Shown: one piece after another, positions 10,159 through 19,559 of the stretch | Position numbering within the stretch: position 1 is the first letter of the stretch | Layout of the letters: each line of letters begins with the position of its first letter | Source: Pyrus communis | Taxonomy: Eukaryota > Streptophyta > Magnoliopsida > Rosales > Rosaceae | NCBI RefSeq assembly: GCF_963583255.1 | Contig: NC_084809.1 | Coordinates: 8,410,215-8,474,214 of the forward strand | Length of the DNA stretch: 64,000 nucleotides | Direction: 5' to 3' | Made by a program: the position numbers and the translations under genes | Notes under the pieces: model-generated | Told to the model about the DNA's origin: nothing | Seen by the model: the letters and a program-made list of their open reading frames with translations, nothing else | The model's database searches: none

Positions 10159-10532
10159 GGCTAAATTGGATTAATGGTTTCCGTGATGAGAGGGTAATTG
10201 AAAGATAGCCCCGTGAAGAAAAAATTCAGATTTAAACCCTCGTGGTGAACTCCGTTAGGATTTAAACCTAAAATTAACATCTTCCTTATTTGTCTGTTAA
10301 CCCATTCAACGTTCATAACCAAAAGAGAAAAAAAACTCATTCATCCAAGGCTATGAATTCGTTGCCCCTGGCTCCATCTACTGCAGCCCCTAACTCTACG
10401 CCAAGCTCCGCCTCGAAATGGATGCTAAAAACTCCTCCGCCGATGTGGTGCGTCTCATCTCTTCCTTCCTAGCTTCCTGATTTACAGTTTGAGATCTTAT
10501 TCAAAATACATGAATTTGAATTTCAATGAATT
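10159..10532 (+). repeat. Truncated TIR element (left arm only) in unit W
   Basis: GGCTAAATTGGATTAATGG and the following 200 bases match the left arm of the complete TIR element at 21580-22451. A short gene-like filler with TATGAATTCGTTGCCCCTGG follows. The right arm is absent: the sequence jumps at GAATT (about 10528-10532) directly to what is position 25036 in unit X. Confidence 0.7.
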
Positions 10533-10833
10533 CTTATGATCTAGATGTTATAATCTGATCATATGATTTCCAAAAGTTATGAGATTGACTGATGATTCCT
10601 CCATTCTATCTTGAACAACTCTGATGAAATTTCATTCTTTTTTATTTTGGCCGATATTTTAATTTGAATTTTAATTATATTCATTAGGATACTTCAGCCT
10701 TTCACTATCAAGTATGACTACTATACCAGATGATGCAGAAACAACATGAATTAGACAATAAAATAAGAAAATCTTGACAATACTTCTATCTGTAATAATA
10801 CTTTTACAGCCCTCCTAAAAAGAAGAAATCTGC

Positions 10834-11559
10834 TGTTGAATTATTGGCCAAGTGGCCAAGTGGACAAGTCCAAGAAAACTTTAGATTAAACAAACCAAAG
10901 GTGGAGACAACACATTCCTTGTTTTGGGGAGGAAAATGGGAAAAGTTGTTTTGTTGTCTTCAACCCGTGAGTGTTGTTTGTTGCTTTTGGAAAAGATGTG
11001 ATGAGTGCTCATTATTTCGGTTTGAAGAAGAGAGAGATGTGAGAGCTCTTTGTGATAGAGAAAAAGGAGAGCTCATTTCGGTTGAGTAAAAAGAAGAGAG
11101 AAGAAAGAGCTTTTCTTCAGAGAGCAAGGGAGAGTTGCAGAGAAAAAGGGAGAGTTGCAGAGAGCCTAAAACAGAAGAAGAAAGTTGTTGCTTCAATTGG
11201 TTAGTAATCATCCACCAAAGTAGTTGTTGTTGTAATAGCTTTGAGCTATATGTATAGAGAAGAAATTATTCATTATATTTCTTTCTCTATTTGTTTCTTT
11301 GGTGTGTGAGAGTTATTGGGTGTATTGGGCTTTTGGGTTGTGAGATTGCCAACACTTTGTAAACTCCCATTTGGTTGATAATGGATTATTGGGTGAGCTC
11401 CTACTGCTCCGAGGACGTACTCCAGTTACACTGACTGTGGAGGAACCTCGTTAAAATCTTTGTGTCTTTTATATTTTGTTCTTGCATTTCTAATTGATAT
11501 ATTTCATGTGGGTTAGCTTGAGTTGGTTCCAAAAGATTTGGTGCTTTCCTAGCACAACA
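10834..11559 (+). repeat. Copia-3 5' LTR
   Basis: 726 bp, TGTTGAATT...AGCACAACA. The two differences I find from the 3' LTR are G/A in GGAAAAGATGTG and A/C in TATTTCATGTGG. It includes an imperfect repeat of AGGGAGAGTTGCAGAGA. Confidence 0.96.
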
Positions 11560-11561
11560 AT

Positions 11562-11573
11562 TGGTATCAGAGC
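11562..11573 (+). other. Copia-3 primer-binding site
   Basis: TGGTATCAGAGC is complementary to the 3' end of plant initiator-Met tRNA, the standard primer for copia minus-strand synthesis. Confidence 0.92.
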
Positions 11574-11599
11574 ACTGGTTGCTCTTGGGTACTGTCTAG

Positions 11600-14500
11600 T
11601 TGCCAAAGATGTCAGACGGGCAAGATGAGAATCCTTTTGGAAGCAGCTCCGGGTTTGCAAGAACTACGGTGCAAAATGCAAAGTTCGAAGTTGAAAAGTT
11701 TGATGGCACAAACAACTTCGGGATGTGGCAATGTGAGGTTAAAGATGTGTTGGCTCAACAAGATCTTCTTGCAGCCTTGGGAGAGAAGCCTGAAGCTATG
11801 TCGAAACTGGAATGGGAGAAATTAAATTTGTGGGCTTGCTCTTCAATTCGGTTATGCCTTGCAAAAACTCAGAAGTATTTTGTGATGCGGGAGACTTTGG
11901 CAAGTGTGTTGTGGCAAAAATTGGAAGACAAGTATATGACGAAGAGTGCAGAGAACCGGCTACACTTGAAGAAAAAGCTCTACCGCTTCCAATACAAAGA
12001 AGGTACAAAAATGATTAGACACCTTGATGCTTTTAATAAGTTGATTGCCGACTTGTTAAATTTAGATGAGGATATTAAGGATGAAGATAAGGCCTTAATA
12101 TTGTTGAATTCCTTGCCGGACTCTTATGAGCATTTTGTTACCACTATTATGCATGGTAAAGAAACTGTGAAATTTGAAGATGTGTCAAATGCCTTGATGA
12201 ATTATGAAATGAGGCATAGAGATAAAAATCATAATAGTACCTCTGAAGCTTTATTTGTTAGAGGTAGATCATCGGAGAGGAGATCCTCTTCTAGCAGGAA
12301 AAAATCACAGTCTCGACCTAGAGGAAACTCTAAAGGTAGAAAACCTTTGGAAAGGGATGAATGTGCCTTTTGTTGTAATAAGGGCCATTGGAAGAAAGAT
12401 TGTCCTAGATTGAAGACCAAAGGCAAAGAAAGTTCTGAAGCTAATGTTGCTGAGGTTGAAACAGATTTTTCTGATTTTGCTTTAACCACTTCCTCATCAT
12501 TTGATTGTGCTACTAAGTGGGTGTTGGATACGGGTTGTACTCATCATATGACTCCTCACAAGGATTGGTTTTCAAGCTTGAAAGAGTTTGATGGCGGTGT
12601 TGTGTTCATGGGAGATGACAATCCTTGCACAACAAAAGGGATTGGTACAGTTCGTTTGAAGTTGCATGATGGCATGGTTAAAGAGTTGACAGGTGTTCGG
12701 TATGTACCGAATTTGAAGAAAAATCTTATTTCTTTGGGAACTTTGGAAGCCAAGGGCTTCAGGTTTCATTCAGATGGGCAGACATTGAAGGTGACTTATG
12801 GTGCACTTGTTGTGATGAAAGCTCCTCGATGTGGCCATTTGTATTTATTGCAAGGAAGCACTGTTACAGGTGAAGCGTCTGTAGTCTCAGAAAATATGGG
12901 CACATCCGATTCTGATACTACTAGACTGTGGCATATGAGGTTAGGCCATGCTGGTGAGAGAGCTCTACAAGGGCTTGTGAAACAAGGTCTTCTAAAAGGT
13001 GCCACGACTTGTAAGCTTGATTTCTGCGAGCATTGTGTCTTGGGAAAACAAACTAGAGTGAAGTTTGGTACTGCTGTACATCAGACGAAGGGCATTCTTG
13101 ATTATGTGCATTCGGATGTTTGGGGTCCTACAAAGACTCCCTCTTTGAGTGGTAGACATTGGTTCGTGACCTTTGTTGATGATTATTCAAGAAGGTCTTG
13201 GGTCTACACTATGAAGCACAAAAGTGAGGTGTTGAGCATTTTCTTGGGTTGGAAGAAAATGGTTGAGAACCAGACTGGGAGAAAGATTAAGATTTTGAGA
13301 TCGGATAATGGTGGTGAATACACATCCGACCCTTTCTTTAAAGTTTGCAAAGAGGAAGGGATTGTGAGACATTTTAGTGTCCGGGGAACTCCACAACAAA
13401 ATGGAGTTGCAGAAAGATTGAATCGAACCTTGCTTGAGAAGGTTAGATGCATGTTGTCTCAGTCGGGTTTGAGCAAGTCGTTTTGGGCAGAGGCAGTTAC
13501 TTATGCATGTCACATCATCAACCGATTACCCTCAGTTGCTGTTCAGGGTAAGACGCCAATGGAGGTATGGTTTGGAAAACCCTCTTCTGATTATGACTAT
13601 ATTCGAATTTTTGGTTCACCTGCTTATTTTCATGTAACTGAAAATAAACTTGATCTTAGAGCCAAAAAGGCTATCTTTCTTGGTTTTAGTAGTGGTGTCA
13701 AAGGTTACAGGTTGTGGTGCCCAGAGATGAAAAAACTTGTAATCAGCAGAGATGTGACATTTGATGAAGAAAATATGTTCAGAGACTCTGAAAAGAATGT
13801 GAAAGATGTCCAACAGGTGGAGCTTGAGAAAGTTGCCTCTAGTACTTCAAATCCTATTTCCGCTGATGTCGAAGCCACTACAAGTGAAGAAGTGGGAGAC
13901 CATGAGGATGTTGAAGAAGTTGAACTTGAAGATTCTATTCAAGTTGAAGAGCAAGTTTCACCTCAAGAGTCTATTGCCAAGAACAGAGGAAAAAGACAAA
14001 TTACCAAGCCAGCTCGGTATAGTGACTATGTTGCTTTTGCTCTTCCTATTATCACTGATGAGATTCCATCCAATTTTGAGGAAGCCATTGAGAGTGAGGA
14101 AAAGGAGAAGTGGTGCAATGCCATGGGTGACGAGATGAATTCTCTCATGAAAAACAAGACTTGGGAGTTAGCTAAATTGCCTAAGGGTAAGAAAGCTATT
14201 GGTTGCAAATGGGTGTATGCCAAGAAGGAAGATGTTGCTGAGAAAAGCAATGTCAGATTCAAAGCAAGATTAGTTGCTAAAGGGTATGCACAAAAGGAGG
14301 GCATTGACTACAATGAAATCTTTTCTCCAGTTGTGAAGCACTCCTCAATTCGCATTATGTTAGCTCTTGTTGCACAATATGATCTTGAGCTTGTGCAACT
14401 CGATGTGAAAACGGCTTTCCTACATGGTGATTTGAATGAAGAAATTTATATGTGTCAACCGGATGGGTATAAAGTGAAAGGGAAAGAAAATTTGTTTTGC

Positions 14501-15640
14501 AAGTTGAAGAAATCACTTTATGGCTTGAAGCAATCTCCAAGGCAATGGTATTTGAGGTTTGATAAATTTATGAGAGGCCAAAATTATTCTAGAAGTCAAT
14601 ATGATCATTGTGTGTACTTCAAGAAGTTGCAAGATGGGTCTTTCATTTATTTGTTGATATATGTTGATGATATGTTGATTGCCTCAAATAATGTTGAAGA
14701 GATTGAGAAATTGAAGAAGCAAATGAAAAATGAGTTCGAGATGAAAGATCTTGGTGAAGCAAAAAGGATCCTTGGCATGGAGATCACTAGAGACAGAGAG
14801 AAGGATTTGGTTTGTTTGAATCAAAGACAATACCTTGAGAAGTTGATTCGGAAGTTTGGAGTTCATGATTCAACTAAACCGGTTAGTACCCCTTTGGCTC
14901 CTCATTTTAAATTGAGTTCTCTACAATGTCCTAAAGCTGATAAGGAGAAGCTGCAAATGAAAAATATACCATATGCAAATTTGGTTGGTAGTTTGATGTA
15001 TGCAATGGTATGCTCTAGACCGGATATTGCTCATGCAGTTGGCATGGTGAGTCGATATATGCATAATCCAGGTAAAGAGCATTGGCAAGCAGCTAAATGG
15101 ATATTGAGATATCTCCATGGTACTCGAGACGTTGGTTTATGCTCTGAGAGAGATGACTCTGGTATTGGTCATTTTGCAGTTGGTTATGTTGATTCAGATT
15201 ATGCAGGTGATCTGGATGGAAGGAAGTCTACTACAGGCTATGTATTTACTATGGCTAAAGGGCCAGTTTGTTGGAGGTCCATTTTGCAGTCGTCTGTTGC
15301 CTTGTCTACTACAGAGGCTGAATATATGGCAGTTGCTGAAGCTATAAAGGAGGCCATTTGGATACATGGACTGATTAGAGATTTGGGGGTTGATCAGAAG
15401 CAGGTGGAGGTACATTGTGATAGTCAGAGTGCCATTTATTTGGCTAAGTATCAGGTTCATCATGCGAGGACCAAGCACATAGATGTGCGTTATCACTTTG
15501 TTCGTGAAGTTGTTGGTGAAGGAGAAATCATTCTCCAGAAGATTCCAACTAAAGACAACCCCGCTGATATGTTGACTAAGGTTGTTGGTGTAGCCAAGTT
15601 TGTTCATTGCTTGAACTTGGCTCACATTTTGCCTATATAA
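11600..15640 (+). CDS. Copia-3 Gag-Pol polyprotein (1346 aa, intact)
   Basis: One open frame carries all copia domains in order. Gag spans residues about 1-290, with a CCHC knuckle CAFCCNKGHWKKDC near 254-268. An aspartic protease with VLDTGCTHHMT lies near 308. The integrase zinc module (HMRLGHAGERAL, CEHCVLGK) lies at about 444-484, and the DDE core shows HSDVWGP near 503, RSDNGGEY near 569 and PQQNGVAERLNR near 600. RT has QLDVKTAFLHGDL near 933 and YVDDMLIAS near 1020. RNase H has DSDYAGD near 1198 and STTEAEY near 1236. No internal stop is present. The protein would make particles, copy its RNA and integrate the copy. A second in-frame ATG three codons in (MSDGQ) is an alternative start. 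Confidence 0.95.
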   Translation: MPKMSDGQDENPFGSSSGFARTTVQNAKFEVEKFDGTNNFGMWQCEVKDVLAQQDLLAALGEKPEAMSKLEWEKLNLWACSSIRLCLAKTQKYFVMRETLASVLWQKLEDKYMTKSAENRLHLKKKLYRFQYKEGTKMIRHLDAFNKLIADLLNLDEDIKDEDKALILLNSLPDSYEHFVTTIMHGKETVKFEDVSNALMNYEMRHRDKNHNSTSEALFVRGRSSERRSSSSRKKSQSRPRGNSKGRKPLERDECAFCCNKGHWKKDCPRLKTKGKESSEANVAEVETDFSDFALTTSSSFDCATKWVLDTGCTHHMTPHKDWFSSLKEFDGGVVFMGDDNPCTTKGIGTVRLKLHDGMVKELTGVRYVPNLKKNLISLGTLEAKGFRFHSDGQTLKVTYGALVVMKAPRCGHLYLLQGSTVTGEASVVSENMGTSDSDTTRLWHMRLGHAGERALQGLVKQGLLKGATTCKLDFCEHCVLGKQTRVKFGTAVHQTKGILDYVHSDVWGPTKTPSLSGRHWFVTFVDDYSRRSWVYTMKHKSEVLSIFLGWKKMVENQTGRKIKILRSDNGGEYTSDPFFKVCKEEGIVRHFSVRGTPQQNGVAERLNRTLLEKVRCMLSQSGLSKSFWAEAVTYACHIINRLPSVAVQGKTPMEVWFGKPSSDYDYIRIFGSPAYFHVTENKLDLRAKKAIFLGFSSGVKGYRLWCPEMKKLVISRDVTFDEENMFRDSEKNVKDVQQVELEKVASSTSNPISADVEATTSEEVGDHEDVEEVELEDSIQVEEQVSPQESIAKNRGKRQITKPARYSDYVAFALPIITDEIPSNFEEAIESEEKEKWCNAMGDEMNSLMKNKTWELAKLPKGKKAIGCKWVYAKKEDVAEKSNVRFKARLVAKGYAQKEGIDYNEIFSPVVKHSSIRIMLALVAQYDLELVQLDVKTAFLHGDLNEEIYMCQPDGYKVKGKENLFCKLKKSLYGLKQSPRQWYLRFDKFMRGQNYSRSQYDHCVYFKKLQDGSFIYLLIYVDDMLIASNNVEEIEKLKKQMKNEFEMKDLGEAKRILGMEITRDREKDLVCLNQRQYLEKLIRKFGVHDSTKPVSTPLAPHFKLSSLQCPKADKEKLQMKNIPYANLVGSLMYAMVCSRPDIAHAVGMVSRYMHNPGKEHWQAAKWILRYLHGTRDVGLCSERDDSGIGHFAVGYVDSDYAGDLDGRKSTTGYVFTMAKGPVCWRSILQSSVALSTTEAEYMAVAEAIKEAIWIHGLIRDLGVDQKQVEVHCDSQSAIYLAKYQVHHARTKHIDVRYHFVREVVGEGEIILQKIPTKDNPADMLTKVVGVAKFVHCLNLAHILPI

Positions 15641-15780
15641 AGAAGGCGTTGAGCAGTAGGAGTTTTGGAGCATTTGGCTCGGCATGAGTTGTTCTCTTGC
15701 TAGTGATTGGGAGTGTTTTTTGTGTTGATTGTGTTGGTTGGCTTATCATGGCGTTTTCGGAACTTGGCCAAGGTGGAGAT

Positions 15781-16506
15781 TGTTGAATTATTGGCCAAGT
15801 GGCCAAGTGGACAAGTCCAAGAAAACTTTAGATTAAACAAACCAAAGGTGGAGACAACACATTCCTTGTTTTGGGGAGGAAAATGGGAAAAGTTGTTTTG
15901 TTGTCTTCAACCCGTGAGTGTTGTTTGTTGCTTTTGGAAAAAATGTGATGAGTGCTCATTATTTCGGTTTGAAGAAGAGAGAGATGTGAGAGCTCTTTGT
16001 GATAGAGAAAAAGGAGAGCTCATTTCGGTTGAGTAAAAAGAAGAGAGAAGAAAGAGCTTTTCTTCAGAGAGCAAGGGAGAGTTGCAGAGAAAAAGGGAGA
16101 GTTGCAGAGAGCCTAAAACAGAAGAAGAAAGTTGTTGCTTCAATTGGTTAGTAATCATCCACCAAAGTAGTTGTTGTTGTAATAGCTTTGAGCTATATGT
16201 ATAGAGAAGAAATTATTCATTATATTTCTTTCTCTATTTGTTTCTTTGGTGTGTGAGAGTTATTGGGTGTATTGGGCTTTTGGGTTGTGAGATTGCCAAC
16301 ACTTTGTAAACTCCCATTTGGTTGATAATGGATTATTGGGTGAGCTCCTACTGCTCCGAGGACGTACTCCAGTTACACTGACTGTGGAGGAACCTCGTTA
16401 AAATCTTTGTGTCTTTTATATTTTGTTCTTGCATTTCTAATTGATATATTTCCTGTGGGTTAGCTTGAGTTGGTTCCAAAAGATTTGGTGCTTTCCTAGC
16501 ACAACA
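15781..16506 (+). repeat. Copia-3 3' LTR
   Basis: 726 bp, the same length as the 5' LTR and identical except for two substitutions. It is followed by the second TCTGC target-site copy. Confidence 0.96.
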
Positions 16507-16661
16507 TCTGCGTGGTTACAGGTACACCTCTGTCCCCTCAGTTGACCTGGAATAACTTTCAGTGGATTCAAAATGAGAAAATTTTGAACAGTTCACTAAA
16601 ATTCTCAAGAGATTAGCTGAAGAATTGGGTACTTTTTTGTAACATGTATTGATTTATGTAG

Positions 16662-16842
16662 ATATTGGTGCAAGCTTGGGGCTATTAGTCCTTCTTGCTG
16701 CTCTATGGTGGTTATACAAGGTAGTGAAGAAAATAAATAACAGTAATTACCGAGAGAAGTTCTTCAAACAAAACGGTGGCCTAACACTAATTTCAGGGCT
16801 CCTCCCCAACCCTACAGTCTCACTAGACTCCATTTCTGTTTG
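16662..16842 (+). pseudogene. Chimeric exon: WAKL transmembrane part joined to a MATE exon
   Basis: After a GATTTATGTAG acceptor the exon encodes the WAKL helix [20 protein letters not shown] and the juxtamembrane basic region to FFKQNGG. At about 16778-16780 it switches, in frame, to LTLISGLLPNPTVSLDSIS, a segment of a TT12-like MATE transporter. The MATE part ends at a GTAAG donor (16843). Units X and Y continue at this point into the WAKL kinase N-lobe, and the MATE version is found in its own context at 38467-38532. The junction uses a short GGC overlap. This is a recombination product. A protein is unlikely, though the frame stays open to 16846. Confidence 0.8.
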
Positions 16843-17435
16843 GTAAGTTTGGATTTTGTTAACGCATCTTTTAACCTTTTCATTGCCAGTTAATTTTCAT
16901 GAATTATTGAACCATGATTGCTATTATTATATCTAACTTTTGCATGCTTGTTCTTATGCGATGAACAATTCCAGCATGAACTACTGGAACTTCAGTTTGC
17001 AATTTATGTTAGGCCTAAGTGCAGCGGCCAGGTTCATAAAAAAAAAGCTCATAAGAACTCAAATTATTCCCTTACTAGTCTAAGTATTGGAAGTGATCTA
17101 ATCATAATGAAATTACTTGGCTTATGCAGTGTTTGAGTTAGTAGCGAGCTGTTGGAAGTTAATTTTGATTCAAGCTTGTTTAATCTTAGTCTTAAAGTTG
17201 GCTTAGGTGGCAAGAAGAGTAGTAACGGCTAGTTTTTTAAATATCCTTTGAAGAGTCTTTTGTCTGTTGTGTAATAATCCATAGTACTGGACACTTGCAT
17301 GCTCTAGATTAGGGATGTGTTGTAAGGTCCAGATGAGTGTGCACAGCTGTGTCCTCAAGGGCAATGTACCCGAAGAGGAATAGGTCTAAGATGCCTTCTG
17401 TGAATTGGAATGCATTCCAAAGGAAAAAAGTTGTA
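16843..17435 (+). repeat. Duplicate of MATE pseudogene intron/3' region (copy of 38533-39130)
   Basis: Almost the same sequence as downstream of the MATE pseudogene: GTAAGTTTGGATTTTG, then the stretches around AGTGCAGCGGCCAGGTTC and GATGCCTTCTGTGAATTGG. Homology stops after GAAAAAAGTTGTAGTTAA, where the right arm of a MULE-like element begins. No gene of its own is seen. Confidence 0.75.
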
Positions 17436-17640
17436 GTTAATTTTTTTTAATATTTAATTATTTTGGTTCGCCACATCACCAAAATATATTAATTTTATAT
17501 TTACTACGTCATCAATTAACGGTTTGACTAACGGATGTATGAAATTGCAATAAAATGATAAATCCTGAATAAAATTGAAATGTTTTAAAGATGTTGTATG
17601 AAGTTGCAATAACACCGTAAAATGTAATTTACCCTTTTTT
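17436..17640. repeat. Right arm only of the MULE-like TIR element (unit X)
   Basis: It matches the right arm at 43280-43475 and 49320-49520. The left arm and the captured filler are missing because a recombination joint lies at its left edge. Confidence 0.6.
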
Positions 17641-18097
17641 TTTCTTTGTTCTAATTTTTTAGAAGCTGGAAATTAATCACATTTTAAAACAAATATTTGA
17701 TTGATCCCTCCAATCCTTCTCACATACTTTCATGATTTTTCTTCAGTTTGACTGATATTTTTATAATTTGAATTTTGACTATATTTATTAGCATATTTTC
17801 AGTTTGAAAGTCACCAAAATTTTAGGACTACTAGAAAATATGGTGCAGAAGCAGAAAATACAACAATGAAAATTGAAAAATTATTTGAGAAAAATCAACA
17901 TCACTCATATTCTATTGCCGCCCTAATCTTCTCTTCTGTTATAGTGAACTCGTCAAAGTCAGACTAGAAATGGATTGGCAACAAAGAAAGAACTGGTCTG
18001 GAATTTTAGAATGCTGGAGAATTTTATATACTGCTTGAAATGTTCCATCTATCGTGGAAGGTGCAGAGAAATCAGCAGGAAAGTGCTGAGGACTAAC

Positions 18098-18104
18098 TAT
18101 ATAT
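18098..18104 (+). promoter_or_regulatory. Putative TATA box of WAKL copy 2
   Basis: TATATAT lies 132 bp upstream of the ATG, in the same place as in copies 1 and 3. Confidence 0.5.
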
Positions 18105-18229
18105 CTATGCACTTTTACTTGTATTTTGAAGAAGGTTGAGAGTTGAGGATCATTTTCTGTGCTACCTTACTCAGAGCTTACAACTAGAAACCGCCGGTAT
18201 AGGTAAACAGAATACGAAAAATAACCAGA

Positions 18230-19520
18230 ATGGTTGTCAAGTTGCTAACTCATATTATTCTGTTTACACTGTTGCTGCAGTTACTAGCAGTATCATCATC
18301 ACAGAAACCGCCCATAGCAAAGCGTAACTGTCAGTCTCATTGTGGAGACATTGAAATCCCGTATCCCTTTGGAATTGGGGCAGGTTGTTTCATTGATGAC
18401 GACTGGTTCCAAATAATCTGTGACAACTCTACTGGCAATCCCACTCCTTTCTTGAACCGTACTAATCTGGAGGTCCTCAATATTTCTGCTGAAGGAGGTA
18501 CGCTAAGGGTCACAAACCCGATCAGCTTCTCAAATTGCAGCAACAAGCCAATCAGCCGCCAGACGGCCAACTTGGAGGGCAGCCCTTTTGTGTATTCAAC
18601 AAAGAACGTGTTCACTGCAGTTGGTTGTGGTTTTATGGCCACGATCACCTCAAACTCAAATGGCTACTCCATTTCAAGTCAATGCAAGTCCGAGTGTGAC
18701 AATTCCATAAATAAGAGTAACGGTACCAGGCATAATGTATGCAAGGGTGTGGACTGCTGCCAGACAGCCATCCCTTCATTTCTCTCTGCTTTCAATACGA
18801 GTTTCCAGCGTGATGACGATAATACACGAAGTTCATGCAATTACGCATTCTTGGTAGACCGCGAATGGTTTCAGGGGTATGCCAACAATTTAACAAACAT
18901 TTCTGCCATCAGCGAAAGGGACAATATTCCTGTGGTGCTTGAATGGAAAATGTTTCATTCCATAACTGAAGTGTTTGGAACCTTTTTGGAAGTAAATGCA
19001 ACGATGACACGCGAGGACCCAATCCGGCCTCAGTGTGATAGCTACAATGACAACTCTTCCGCATATGGATCCTCAAGGCTTGAATGTACCTGCGGAGGGG
19101 GCTGTGAAGGAAATCCCTATCTTCTCGACGGATGTCAAGGTAAACTCGAATACCATTTTCAATGTTTAAAGTTCTTTTCTTTGTGTTTGGAATGAGTTAG
19201 TAGGTGATTGATCATCACTTTAATTTTTTCAATACACATTAATCCAGACATCAATGAATGTGAGGTTGGCAAGCATTCGTGTTCCGAGCCCTATGTATGT
19301 GTGAATATTCCTCACGGGTACTCATGCATGAATCTTCCGAAGAGCAAATCTCCGGTCAAAGCCATCATTATAGGTATGTCCTGGCACAATACAGTATAAT
19401 TTTCTGATTTAATAATGCATAATCTAGAATTAACAAAATGATTTGGAATTTTGAAGAGCAAAATAAGCAACCATATATATAACAAATCTCAGCAAATGAA
19501 AAAAGCGAAATAATCTTTGC

Positions 19521-19559
<39 letters not shown>

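Larger units (their letters stand above)
10834..16506 (+). mobile_element. Copia-3: complete, apparently intact Ty1/copia retrotransposon
   Basis: Two 726-bp LTRs (10834-11559 and 15781-16506) flank a single uninterrupted polyprotein gene. A perfect 5-bp target-site duplication TCTGC is at 10829-10833 and 16507-16511. The primer-binding site TGGTATCAGAGC (11562-11573) starts two bases after the 5' LTR, and a purine tract AAGGTGGAGAT (about 15770-15780) precedes the 3' LTR. By eye the two LTRs differ at only two positions, so the insertion is recent. It interrupts the 5' region of the unit W kinase pseudogene. The sequence style is closest to the Tork/Tnt1 lineage, which is a tentative assignment. 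Confidence 0.97.
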
